Assembly (NCBI GenBank): GCA_964493075.1
Contig: CAZBNU010000042.1
Coordinates: 1-24,584, forward strand
DNA: 24,584 bases
Direction: 5' to 3'
Source of the DNA: SLFT01 sp964493075
Lineage (GTDB): Bacteria; Hydrogenedentota; Hydrogenedentia; Hydrogenedentales; CAITNO01
Position numbers and translations under genes: made by a program. The stretch's first letter is position 1. Each line of letters opens with the position of its first letter. Below are positions 16,895-24,406 of this stretch, piece by piece. The notes beneath the pieces are model-generated. The model made no database searches, had not been told where the DNA came from, and worked only from the letters and a program-made list of their open reading frames with translations.

Positions 16895-17251
16895 ATGAAT
16901 TATCTTAGTGAAAAACGCGGCTTGTACCGCAGCAGACGTGGCTTGTTATTCGGCGTATGCCGCGGCATTGCAGAACGCCTCGACATTTCGGTATTCTGGA
17001 CGCGGGTGGCAACGGTTGTTGTGTTTGTGTTTACCGGTTTCTGGCCGGTGGGTGCGGTATACCTGCTGCTGGCGCTGCTCCTGAAAAAGGAGCCCATCGC
17101 GGCGGTCAAGGCATGCCGGACAGGTGAAAGTTCCGCAGCCCGCCGATGCCGCCGCGCCGAAGGTAGCCTGGACGAGCGCTTGCGCCGTATGCAGTCCGCC
17201 ATGAACAGCGACATGCAGTATTGGGATGCCCGGCTTCGTGAACACCGGTAG
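16895..17251 (+). CDS. pspC: PspC-domain membrane protein (first copy)
   Basis: A 118-residue protein with an N-terminal PspC domain: basic RGLYRSRRG, the hallmark FGVCRGIAE, then a hydrophobic segment (about residues 30-62) crossing or re-entering the membrane. The C-terminal tail SLDERLRRMQSAMNSD...WDARLREH is a short coiled coil like that of enterobacterial PspC. In known systems PspC and PspB sense envelope stress and recruit PspA. The ATG at 16895 has GAGGAG 8 nt upstream; a GTG one codon earlier is less likely. It lies 74 nt after pspA, with a structured spacer between. The tail differs from the second PspC downstream, so the two are not a recent duplication. Confidence 0.9.
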   Translation: MNYLSEKRGLYRSRRGLLFGVCRGIAERLDISVFWTRVATVVVFVFTGFWPVGAVYLLLALLLKKEPIAAVKACRTGESSAARRCRRAEGSLDERLRRMQSAMNSDMQYWDARLREHR

Positions 17252-17284
17252 TCAAAACCTGCGCCATAGAAAAAGGAAACAGCA

Positions 17285-17518
17285 ATGGACCTTCTTGCGT
17301 TAATTACCGTAGTCATTGTATTCGGCACCGCGCTCTTCGGGCTGGCGATCATCTGCTGGACCATTGTTAAACTTGCCGGGGCGGGCACCTCCCGCAATGC
17401 CAGCGCCGACGAAGCGCGTATCATCCAGGAAATACACCGCGGACTGGTGCGCATGGAGGAGCGGGTCGAATCGCTGGAAACCTTGCTTTTCGATCAGGAC
17501 AAGGGAGGGCGCCACTGA
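17285..17518 (+). CDS. pspB: PspB-like small membrane protein
   Basis: A 77-residue protein with one N-terminal membrane helix (about 4-30) and a cytoplasmic amphipathic coiled coil, EARIIQEIHRGLVRMEERVESLETLLFD. Size, topology and the R-M-x-x-R-x-x-x-L-E-x-L-L end match E. coli PspB (74 residues), which partners PspC in activating the Psp response. GAAAC-rich sequence precedes the ATG, with a weak AAGGA at about 8 nt. It overlaps the next gene by one base (TGATG), implying translational coupling. Sequence identity to classical PspB is low, so the symbol rests on architecture and context. Confidence 0.8.
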   Translation: MDLLALITVVIVFGTALFGLAIICWTIVKLAGAGTSRNASADEARIIQEIHRGLVRMEERVESLETLLFDQDKGGRH

Positions 17519-17922
17519 TGCATCACCACAGACCCCCTCATCATGAACCGGCTGCCGCACGCGCCATCCCCTATCGTTCGCGACGGGGTATGTTCTTCGG
17601 CGTATGCCGCGGCCTTGCCGAACACTTTGATCTCTCCGTCACCGGCGTGCGCCTCGCCTTTGTTCTTGCCGCTATATTCACCGGTGTCTGGCCCATGGTT
17701 GCGGGCTATTTTCTCGCCGTGCTGCTGCTGCGCATGGAACCGGTGCTGCCCCTCGACAACGAAGCGGACGCAGAGTTTTACAACTCCTACACCGCCTCCC
17801 GGGAAATGGCGCTTATCCGTCTGAAACACACCTACGAGCATCTCGACCGGCGCATCCAGCGTATCGAATCTGTGGTCACCAACCGCGGTTACGATTGGGA
17901 GCAGCGATTGAAGAAGGAATAG
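17518..17922 (+). CDS. pspC: PspC-domain membrane protein (second copy)
   Basis: A 134-residue PspC-domain protein. A His/Pro-rich head (MHHHRPPHHEP) precedes the PspC domain with SRRGMFFGVCRGLAEHFDLS and a hydrophobic stretch (about 42-75). The tail, YEHLDRRIQRIESVVTN followed by a WEQRL end, matches the C-terminal coiled coil of classical PspC better than the first copy does. Its ATG overlaps the pspB-like stop by one base, with GGAGGG 10 nt upstream. This coupling suggests it is the direct partner of the PspB-like protein, while the upstream PspC may have a separate role. Last gene of the psp operon. Confidence 0.9.
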   Translation: MHHHRPPHHEPAAARAIPYRSRRGMFFGVCRGLAEHFDLSVTGVRLAFVLAAIFTGVWPMVAGYFLAVLLLRMEPVLPLDNEADAEFYNSYTASREMALIRLKHTYEHLDRRIQRIESVVTNRGYDWEQRLKKE

Positions 17923-17967
17923 TGCCTAACGTATGGCAAAAAGCAGGATGTTAAAAAATGCGATGAG

Positions 17968-18089
17968 AAAAAATGGGACTGTTCCCGTCGCGAACCCACA
18001 CCATGACAGCAGCAGAAATCTTTGCTTCTTTTGTGGACATACATTCAGTATCTAAAAAGATCAGGCGACGGAACTGTCCCAAATTTTTT
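17968..18089. repeat. Imperfect inverted repeat with TGGGAC(T/A)GTTCC arms
   Basis: The arm 17968-17991 (A-run, TGGGACTGTTCCCGTCGC) is the near reverse complement of 18065-18089, with a 73-nt centre that has no convincing gene. It is followed directly by a second repeat of the same general type. Palindromes of A-run plus GGGGACAGTCCC-like arms resemble elements mobilised by REP-associated tyrosine transposases, none of which is present here. It may also act as a terminator after the psp operon. Confidence 0.7.
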
Positions 18090-18111
18090 CGGTCTGGTAC
18101 ACAAAAGCCGC

Positions 18112-18197
18112 AAAAAAAAATGGGGACAGCCCTGGCGCAGACGGTTTTGCTTCAGACCTGTAGCGTCTACATGCGCCGAGGGCAGTCCCCATTTTTT
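18112..18197. repeat. Imperfect inverted repeat with ATGGGGACAGCCCT arms
   Basis: 18112-18142 (A-run, TGGGGACAGCCCTGGCGCAGAC) pairs with 18165-18197 apart from a few mismatches and a 4-nt bulge; the loop is 22 nt. Both flanks are A/T runs, so the hairpin reads as A-run, stem, T-run on either strand and could terminate transcription in both directions. Same style as the neighbouring repeat at 17968-18089. Confidence 0.75.
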
Positions 18198-18307
18198 GCT
18201 TATCCTTGGTTGTGAACTGGTAGTAATAGATGCACTTCCGTTGCAATTTCTGAAGCGTATCTGCTACGCTTCGACAAGCCAATACAACCGCAACGGGAGA
18301 CCTTTTC

Positions 18308-20287
18308 ATGAACCCCCTTCGATTTCGTCAGATACATCTTGACTTCCACACTTCGCCTTTGATTACGCCTATTGCTGAGGAGTTTGATCCGGCATATTTT
18401 GCGAAAACCCTTGTGGATGCGGGGGTGGACTCCATCACCTGTTTCTCGCGGTGTCATCATGGGATGATCTACCACGACACACAGTTTGAAGCGCGGCATC
18501 CCGGTCTGTCGCGTAACCTGCTGGCGGAACAGATTGAGGCGTGTCACAAGCACAACATCAACGTACCCATCTACATTACCGTGGGACTGGATGAATTTCA
18601 GGCGACCCGCCATCCGGAATGGCAGGAACGGGATGTTGACGGGGTGCTGGGATGCCGGACTGCCCTGCAGGCGTGCTGGCAGAAACTGTGCCTGAACAGC
18701 CCTTATGTGGACTATGTGGCGGCGCAGACGCGTGAAGTCCTGGAAAACTTTGACGGCGACGGCATCTTCTTTGACATCATTTCTCAGGGGGAATGTCTCT
18801 GTCAATATTGTCTGGCGGGTATGCAAGACGCCGGGCTTGATCCGGCGCTTCCCGAACATCGCCGTCAGTATTCTGGACAGGTCTTGTCGCAGCTGCGGGC
18901 GCGGCTCACGGAAACGGTACGTGCCGTCAAAAAGGAATCGCCCCTCTTTTACAATTCCGGGCATGTGGGTCCTCATTTCCGTGATGAGATGGACAACTTC
19001 ACTCACCTCGAACTGGAGTCACTGCCCAGCGGCGGTTGGGGCTATGACCATTTTCCCTTGACGGTGCGGTATGCCCGCAATCTGGACGTGGACGTGCTTG
19101 GTATGACCGGCAAATTCCACAAGAGTTGGGCGGACTTCGGCGGGTTTAAGAATCCGGCGGCGATGGAATACGAATGCTTTTCCGCACTGGCAGAAGGGGC
19201 GCGTTGTTCCGTGGGCGACCAACTCCATCCACGGGGCAAACTCGACGCCGCCACCTACGACCTTATCGGCCCGGTGTACCGTAGCATGACGGCAAAGGAG
19301 CCGTGGTGCGTCGGCGCGAAAGCCGTCACAGAGATTGCTCTGTTCACGCCCGAAGCCATCGGCAAGCAGGACAGCCAGGTGGATTCGTCTGCACTGGGCG
19401 CGTTGCGTATGCTGCTGGAAGGACACCACCAGTTCGACGTGGTGGACGCCGTCAACGACTGGTCGCAGTACAAGGTGCTCATCCTGCCGGACAAGATCAG
19501 TCTGGACGAAGGGTTGCAGCAGAAGGTACAGGATTATCTCCAGGCAGGGGGCGCGCTCATTGCGTCCGGGCGTTCCTGCACCGACCGGCAGACGGAATCG
19601 CAATTCGTGCTGGACGCTATTCCTGCAACGCTTCTCGGCGAGGCACCCTTCTCCCCGGACTACATCGTCCCCTGCGACGCCCTGGCTGCGGGCATCCCAA
19701 AATCGCCCCAGATCATGTACGAACGCGCCGTCGCTGTTGTCCCGGCAGCGGATGCGGAAATCCTCGCCGACGTGTGTCAACCCTATTTTAACCGCACCTG
19801 GGAACATTTCTGTTCCCATGCTCAGACGCCGCCCGACCGCAAAGCGGACTATCCCGCCGTTGTGCGACATGGCAATGTCATCCACTTCGCCCACCCCATC
19901 TTCAGTATGTACGCCAAACACGGGTTCCGCACCTGCCGTCAACTGGTGTTGAACGCCCTCAACCTGTTGCTGCCGGAACCGCTGGTAACCACGGAAGGGC
20001 CTTCAACAGCACGCATCACGCTGCTGCGCCAGGAAGCAGAAAAGCGACATGTGCTGCATGTGCTTCACTACATTCCCGAACGGCGTTGCGCAACCGTGCC
20101 GCAAGTGGAGGAGTGCATTCCCTTGTTCAACATCCGCGTTGGTGTACAGACAGCCACACCAAAGAGCGTCTACCTTGCGCCAACCCGGGAAAGTATCCCT
20201 TATGAAATTGCCGATGGTCGCATATGGATTACTATTCCCGAAGTTAGCGGTCATGCGATGGTGGTATTGGAGGAAAAACCAAGATGA
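18308..20287 (+). CDS. Hypothetical glycoside hydrolase (GHL6-type barrel with GH42-like trimerisation domain)
   Basis: A 659-residue cytoplasmic-looking protein (no signal peptide). The N-terminal part reads as a TIM barrel: LDFHTSP at strand 1, GVDSITCFSRCHHGM, VPIYITVGLDEF, GIFFDII (Asp156) and LELESLPSGGWGYDHFP (Glu235, Glu237). These match the style of the hypothetical glycosyl hydrolase 6 family, found beside alpha-fucosidase- and beta-galactosidase-like proteins. The middle (about 388-425, KVLILPDKISLDEGLQ and GGALIASG) is a class I amidotransferase-like fold as in the GH42 trimerisation domain, and the C terminus is a small beta domain. Asp156 and Glu235/237 are candidate catalytic acids, inferred only. 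GGAGA lies 7 nt before the ATG. It probably acts on a glycan or sugar conjugate handled by the oxidoreductases downstream. Substrate unknown. Confidence 0.75.
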   Translation: MNPLRFRQIHLDFHTSPLITPIAEEFDPAYFAKTLVDAGVDSITCFSRCHHGMIYHDTQFEARHPGLSRNLLAEQIEACHKHNINVPIYITVGLDEFQATRHPEWQERDVDGVLGCRTALQACWQKLCLNSPYVDYVAAQTREVLENFDGDGIFFDIISQGECLCQYCLAGMQDAGLDPALPEHRRQYSGQVLSQLRARLTETVRAVKKESPLFYNSGHVGPHFRDEMDNFTHLELESLPSGGWGYDHFPLTVRYARNLDVDVLGMTGKFHKSWADFGGFKNPAAMEYECFSALAEGARCSVGDQLHPRGKLDAATYDLIGPVYRSMTAKEPWCVGAKAVTEIALFTPEAIGKQDSQVDSSALGALRMLLEGHHQFDVVDAVNDWSQYKVLILPDKISLDEGLQQKVQDYLQAGGALIASGRSCTDRQTESQFVLDAIPATLLGEAPFSPDYIVPCDALAAGIPKSPQIMYERAVAVVPAADAEILADVCQPYFNRTWEHFCSHAQTPPDRKADYPAVVRHGNVIHFAHPIFSMYAKHGFRTCRQLVLNALNLLLPEPLVTTEGPSTARITLLRQEAEKRHVLHVLHYIPERRCATVPQVEECIPLFNIRVGVQTATPKSVYLAPTRESIPYEIADGRIWITIPEVSGHAMVVLEEKPR

Positions 20288-20339
20288 TCGATAAGGTCAA
20301 AAAAGTCGAATACATCCTGTGGCGATAACTAAACGCCAT

Positions 20340-20399
20340 TCACGGCGTCTCCGCTACGCCCAATTCTGCCGTTGTCATGAAATCCCGTCGTGAATACAT
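20340..20399 (-). pseudogene. Relic of a Tat-signal gene: intact start, early stop
   Basis: On the minus strand an ATG at 20399 (or 20405) opens MYSRRDFMTTAELGVAETP and stops at 20340. SRRDFMTTAELG is a textbook twin-arginine signal head (S-R-R-x-F), close to TTRRDFLKTTAGAA of the neighbouring gene on the opposite strand. AGGAG (20409-20413) lies 9 nt before the ATG at 20399. Nothing downstream in any frame continues the protein. It is best read as the 5' end left after most of a Tat-exported oxidoreductase-type gene was deleted. A functional micropeptide is possible but less likely. Confidence 0.6.
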
Positions 20400-20592
20400 A
20401 CGCATATTCTCCTGTTTGTGTCTCCAGCATAAGCAAACTCTAAAGAATATCCAATGCGACAGGGATGCTGCTCCTAGTTTTTTTTGGCCGTTGAAGAAAT
20501 AATATCGTACAGTTCAAAGGTACACCTACACGTTTTTGCCTCCGCTATGGCATCACTCTGAGTTTATATGCCCCTGTGGTTATAAAGCAGTG

Positions 20593-20621
20593 TTGCATCC
20601 ACCTCCCAATAGGCGCATAAT
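20593..20621 (+). promoter_or_regulatory. Possible sigma70 promoter of the Tat-exported oxidoreductase genes
   Basis: TTGCAT (20593-20598), 17 nt, CATAAT (20616-20621). The -10 box is good (5/6), the -35 box poor (3/6). It gives a leader of about 46 nt ending in GGAGGT before the ATG at 20674, and would drive the genes up to the right edge. Confidence 0.45.
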
Positions 20622-20673
20622 AAAGGCTCGTATTTTCTGATAGTTTTATCAACCTAACATGGAGGTATTTTCA

Positions 20674-21918
20674 ATGGCTTTACCTACGACACGGCGTGAT
20701 TTTCTGAAAACGACTGCAGGCGCTGCAGCGACATTGGGCGCCTTGGGCTATGCACGGACTGCTGGCGCGAATGACCGGCTTTCCATTGGTATTATAGGCT
20801 GCGGAAGCCGTGGACGGGGTGCGCACATGCCACCTATCAACCATCTTGCCAAGGAAATGAATGTGGAGATTACGGCTGTATGCGATCCCTGGGGCGCGCA
20901 CCGTCGCGAAGCAGCCGCCATGTGCAAGGACTGGTTCGGCAAGGAAGCACGCCAGTATACTTCGTACAAGGAACTACTCAATCTTAAAGATATTGATATG
21001 GTCTGCATTGCCTCCTGCGACCATCAGCATTCCACCATGCTGAAACATGCCGCGGAAGCGAAGAAGGATGCCTACTGCGAAAAGCCGCTGGCGAAGAACC
21101 TGGAAGAGCTGAAGGCGGCGTACGATGCAGTCAAGGCTAACAACGTAATCGTGCAGGCGGGCACACAGATACGCAGCAATCCCAGTATCCTTGCCGCAAA
21201 ACAATTATACGACACCGGCAAACTGGGCAAATTAGGCCGCGTCGAGCAACTCCGCAATGCGCCCCGCCCCTACTGGTACCAGTACATCCGCGAGGTAACA
21301 GAAGACGATGTGGATTGGCCGGAATTCCTGTTTGGGCTACCCATGCGTCCCTTTGATCCGGTGTTATGTTCCGGCTGGTACGGCTACCGCGACTTTTCTG
21401 ACGGCCCCATCCCCGGTCTGGCAAGCCATTATGTGGACCTGGTGAATTACATTACCGGCACAAAATTCCCGAAGAGCTGCGTCGCCATGAGCGGCACGGA
21501 CACATGGATAGACGAGCACAAATTTGATGCGCCGGACCATGTGAATGCTGTGTGGGAATACGAGGAAGGCTTCAAATCCTATTACACCACCAACTTCGGC
21601 AACGGCAGTGGCAGCTGTATGAAATTCTACGGCAACAAGGGCGTGCTCGACGTTTCCGACTGGAACAACACCTTTGTTTCCGGCGAGGGCGCTTATGGTG
21701 AAACCGAACTGCCCAAGGAACGCACTCACATTGATGATATTGATCGCCCCAATCACATGAAAGACTGGCTGCAATGCGTGCGCGACCGCAAAGCTCCTAA
21801 TGCCGACATTGACGCCGGGTATCAACACGCCGTCGCTATCCTCATGGCGGTAATCGCTTCGGACACCGGCCAACGCCAAATCTATGATCCGGAGACACGC
21901 ACCATCAAAGCTGGGTGA
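20674..21918 (+). CDS. Tat-exported Gfo/Idh/MocA-family oxidoreductase
   Basis: A 414-residue NAD(P)-dependent oxidoreductase of the glucose-fructose oxidoreductase type. The N terminus (TTRRDFLKTTAGAAATLGALGYA) is a twin-arginine signal, so the protein is folded with cofactor and exported. The Rossmann motif GIIGCGSRGRG follows the signal, and the catalytic EKPLAKN motif puts the conserved lysine at 137. The C-terminal beta-sheet domain contains GWYGYRDFSDG and ASHYVDLVNY, typical of the secreted branch common in Planctomycetes and relatives. The ATG at 20674 is chosen because GGAGGT sits 7 nt upstream; an ATG at 20659 overlaps that site. Likely oxidises or epimerises a sugar or cyclitol outside the cytoplasm; the substrate is not predictable. 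The aldo/keto reductase gene follows after 124 nt. Confidence 0.93.
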   Translation: MALPTTRRDFLKTTAGAAATLGALGYARTAGANDRLSIGIIGCGSRGRGAHMPPINHLAKEMNVEITAVCDPWGAHRREAAAMCKDWFGKEARQYTSYKELLNLKDIDMVCIASCDHQHSTMLKHAAEAKKDAYCEKPLAKNLEELKAAYDAVKANNVIVQAGTQIRSNPSILAAKQLYDTGKLGKLGRVEQLRNAPRPYWYQYIREVTEDDVDWPEFLFGLPMRPFDPVLCSGWYGYRDFSDGPIPGLASHYVDLVNYITGTKFPKSCVAMSGTDTWIDEHKFDAPDHVNAVWEYEEGFKSYYTTNFGNGSGSCMKFYGNKGVLDVSDWNNTFVSGEGAYGETELPKERTHIDDIDRPNHMKDWLQCVRDRKAPNADIDAGYQHAVAILMAVIASDTGQRQIYDPETRTIKAG

Positions 21919-21951
21919 ATTGATAATTGACAATGGATAGGGATTCCTGAT

Positions 21952-21987
21952 GTCCATAGTGTCCATTTCGTCCATACAGTCCATAGC
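21952..21987. repeat. Four tandem 9-nt repeats with GTCCAT core
   Basis: GTCCATAGT, GTCCATTTC, GTCCATACA and GTCCATAGC follow one another with an exact 9-nt period; the first six bases are invariant and the last three vary. The array lies in the spacer between the two oxidoreductase genes, 55 nt before the aldo/keto reductase start. An open frame running through it upstream of 22043 encodes only a low-complexity Ser/Ile repeat and is not considered coding. Confidence 0.85.
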
Positions 21988-22042
21988 CACGGGAATCAGA
22001 AAGAAGAAGACACGGTTATATCAAGAAAAAGGATGTAAACTT

Positions 22043-22930
22043 ATGAACATTACACGACGTGATTTCCTGAATTATGCGGCGGGTGCAGCTGCGGTGAGCG
22101 CTCTTACACCTTCAATCAGTTTCGGTGCTACGTCGGTGCGTCCCAAGGCGACAGACATCCGTACCTTGGGCAATACCGGCATAAAATGCTCTTATCTCGG
22201 CGTCGGCACGGGAATACGGGGGCGTGCGCCGGGCATTACCGATCTTACCCTCGAAATGACGGGCAACGAGATCATCGAAATGCTGGAGTATGCCTACGCG
22301 CAAGGCATCACCTATTTTGATCTGGCGGATCGCTATGGTTCCCATAGCCACATGAATATGGCGCTGCGCCGTTCTATCCCCCGTGACAAGGTGATGATTC
22401 TCAGCAAGGTCTGGTCACGGGAGCCGGAACGGGCGAGAACCGACCTGATACGTTTTCGGGATGAACTGGGCGTGGACTACATTGACGTGGTGTTGATGCA
22501 CTGCCTGCGCGAAGGCGAGGACAACTGGCCGGAAACATTGAAAGGCACCATGGACGTACTTGAAGACGCCAAAGCGAAAGGTTTCATCAAGGCGCATGGC
22601 GTGTCCTGTCATAACTTCAAGGCATTGGAACGAGTGGCGGAAGAACCCTGGTGTGATGCCGCCCTGATTCGCATGAATCCCTTCGGCAATCGCATGGATG
22701 GCCCTGTGGAGAAGGTTGTGCCGGTTATTAAAAAGATTCATGAGGCAGGCAAAGGCGTACTTGGCATGAAGATACTTGGTGAAGGCGATCCGGAGGTTGT
22801 GGCGAAGATGGACGAGTCTTTCCGTTTCGTTGCCGACCTCGGCGCTATGGACGCCATGACCATTGGTTTCCTGGGCAAGGCACAAATGGACGAGGTCATG
22901 ACCCGCATCAATAAGGTTGCGGAAGGATAA
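22043..22930 (+). CDS. Tat-exported aldo/keto reductase
   Basis: A 295-residue aldo/keto reductase with a twin-arginine signal (NITRRDFLNYAAGAAAVSAL). The mature part starts with RTLGNTGIKCSYLGVGTG, the usual first strand of the family. The catalytic tetrad is complete: Asp93 and Tyr98 (FDLADRYG), Lys122 (ILSKVW) and His153 (VVLMHCL). NADPH-dependent reduction or oxidation of a carbonyl sugar or aldehyde is the expected chemistry; export by Tat implies cofactor is bound before secretion. The ATG at 22043 is preceded by AAAAGGA and begins the Tat motif; a longer in-frame extension to 21950 runs through the 9-nt repeats. It probably works with the Gfo/Idh/MocA protein on the same substrate. Confidence 0.92.
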   Translation: MNITRRDFLNYAAGAAAVSALTPSISFGATSVRPKATDIRTLGNTGIKCSYLGVGTGIRGRAPGITDLTLEMTGNEIIEMLEYAYAQGITYFDLADRYGSHSHMNMALRRSIPRDKVMILSKVWSREPERARTDLIRFRDELGVDYIDVVLMHCLREGEDNWPETLKGTMDVLEDAKAKGFIKAHGVSCHNFKALERVAEEPWCDAALIRMNPFGNRMDGPVEKVVPVIKKIHEAGKGVLGMKILGEGDPEVVAKMDESFRFVADLGAMDAMTIGFLGKAQMDEVMTRINKVAEG

Positions 22931-23018
22931 CGGTTTTCGGCCGTTCAACACAATAAGCATTTTGTAAATCAATTCCCGTGACGTAGTCCGTTCATAAGAC
23001 GTATTAAGGAGCAACAGA

Positions 23019-24392
23019 ATGCGTTATAGGTTTATTGGTTTGCTTGTTATGGTTGCGGCAGCAAACTGCTGGGGACAACAACCCAGCGCCGCCAGCTATA
23101 CTTCGCTGCAGGAAGCCATTGATGCGAATCCGGGCATGGTGGTTTTTGTGCCACAGGCAAAGTATGAAATTTCCGAGCCCCTTTATCTGACCACGGATAA
23201 TTCGGGGCTTGTCGGGTATGGAACCATTATCCAGACCGATACGGACGCCTCCATTGCCGTCATTCGCAATGCAAATAACGTACGCATTGAGAATCTCACC
23301 TTTACCCGTCCGGAAGGTGCGCAGGACTGTGACGACTCCGGCATAGAAATTACCAGCAGTAGTAATGTATTGCTGAAGGGACTTCGTTTGCTTGACAACC
23401 GCAGCCAGCATCCCGGCATTAACATTGAGGACAGCCGGGACTGTCGTGTCGTTGATTCGGAAGTGCACAACTACAAGCGCGTTGCCATTGATGACCGCAC
23501 CGCCGGGAAAGAGTCACTTTACGGATATGCATTTGTCTGCATTGATGGCACGGGCATTGTTGTTAGAAACAGCCGGAATATTTCGCTGTTGAGCAACCGT
23601 ATTGTAGAGGAGAAACTGCTGCCGACGGAGGAAATCAAAGATCAGCATCAGCTAGGCGCGTTGACGGAAGGAAAGTATCCCTCCAATCCGGGTGAACTGG
23701 GTAAGAACGCCGTGAGCACGGGTTACGTTTCCAACTGGCACCAGGGTTCTGCCATTGTCGTGACGGGGCCTGAAATAACACGCGATATTTTCATCAGCGG
23801 CAACTATATTGAGAACTGCGCCCAGGGCATAGACCTGCATTGTGACTATGTGCGCTGCACAGACAATACGATGATTTGCGGGATGATGGGAATCAAGATG
23901 ACCCACGGCAGCAAGCATCTTGTTGTTGCCAACAACCTGCTCACACGAATTGATCTCTGGGGGATTTTGTATAACCCTGGCGCAGCTTCCCATGGTGGTG
24001 TCCCTGCAACGGATGATGCACCTGAAAAACCGGAAAATGATGACGGCGGTTCCATTATCGCCAACAATATAATTACGGAATACGGCTACGGCAATGAATA
24101 CTGGAACTGGGGCGGTGCGTCCCAAGACCAGTCAGGTTCCTATGCGATTGCATTCTATGACGGACAATTGCCGGAGAATCCGCCTCTATCTGATGTGCTT
24201 GTGACGGGGAATATGGTTTATGATGAGAGCAGCGGAGATGAGAGCAAGGCTCCCCGGTATCGCTATGCAGTTTTCTTCGGCAGTTGGCACAGCAGCGAAA
24301 ATAACAGTTCCAATATGCCGCGCAATATTAAGTTGCACGGCAATATGTTCCACCCCGGCAGCGGGGGCATATCAAACGTGGAGATTCCATAA
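23019..24392 (+). CDS. Secreted right-handed beta-helix protein
   Basis: A 457-residue protein with a Sec signal peptide (about 1-19, ending CWGQ). The body is a run of parallel beta-helix coils with Asn ladders: VRIENLTFTRP, VLLKGLRLLDNRSQ, ISLLSNRIVEE, IFISGNYIENCAQGIDLHCD, LVVANNLLTRIDLWGI, SIIANNIITEYGY and VLVTGNMVYDESS. This fold is shared by pectate lyase-like polysaccharide lyases and epimerases (the NosD/periplasmic copper-binding and PbH1 repeat type). The start of the mature part, SLQEAIDANPGMVVFVPQAKYEISEPL, is the usual cap of such proteins. AAGGAG lies 8 nt before the ATG. No catalytic residues can be assigned, so lyase, hydrolase or binding function is open. The next Tat gene follows after 14 nt, arguing for co-transcription. 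Confidence 0.85.
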   Translation: MRYRFIGLLVMVAAANCWGQQPSAASYTSLQEAIDANPGMVVFVPQAKYEISEPLYLTTDNSGLVGYGTIIQTDTDASIAVIRNANNVRIENLTFTRPEGAQDCDDSGIEITSSSNVLLKGLRLLDNRSQHPGINIEDSRDCRVVDSEVHNYKRVAIDDRTAGKESLYGYAFVCIDGTGIVVRNSRNISLLSNRIVEEKLLPTEEIKDQHQLGALTEGKYPSNPGELGKNAVSTGYVSNWHQGSAIVVTGPEITRDIFISGNYIENCAQGIDLHCDYVRCTDNTMICGMMGIKMTHGSKHLVVANNLLTRIDLWGILYNPGAASHGGVPATDDAPEKPENDDGGSIIANNIITEYGYGNEYWNWGGASQDQSGSYAIAFYDGQLPENPPLSDVLVTGNMVYDESSGDESKAPRYRYAVFFGSWHSSENNSSNMPRNIKLHGNMFHPGSGGISNVEIP

Positions 24393-24406
24393 CAGGAGAG
24401 ACAGCG

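Larger units (their letters stand above)
17923..18307. other. 385-nt gene-free stretch between the psp operon and the glycoside hydrolase gene
   Basis: It holds the two inverted repeats listed separately and a perfect 8-bp hairpin GAAGCGTA-TCTGC-TACGCTTC at 18252-18272, about 35 nt before the next start codon. Short open frames here are built from the repeat arms and have no ribosome binding site or protein-like composition. No convincing promoter for the following gene was found. Confidence 0.7.
20288..20673. other. 386-nt spacer with relic sequences
   Basis: Besides the Tat-signal relic and a promoter listed separately, it holds a 5-bp hairpin GGCGT-N7-ACGCC (20344-20360), an eight-T run after CTCCTAG (20479-20486) and the motif AAGGTACACCTAC (20517-20529), which differs at one position from the arm of the guaA inverted repeat. 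A 14-codon frame starting in the ATGA overlap with the preceding stop (20284-20328) is not supported. The stretch looks like decayed DNA. Confidence 0.55.

Noticed and set aside
16821..18197. Possible CRISPR-like array in the repeat-rich spacers
   Set aside because: The repeats are inverted hairpins or 9-14-nt direct repeats without regularly spaced unique spacers, and no cas gene is present.
20284..20328. 14-codon frame (MIDKVKKVEYILWR) overlapping the stop codon of the glycoside hydrolase gene
   Set aside because: The ATGA overlap looks like translational coupling, but the frame is too short, has no recognisable similarity and lies in decayed spacer DNA. It could be the start of a lost downstream gene, but I cannot support this.
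21950..22042. N-terminal extension of the aldo/keto reductase frame
   Set aside because: It is translated from the 9-nt repeat array and would bury the Tat signal internally; the ATG at 22043 has its own ribosome binding site.
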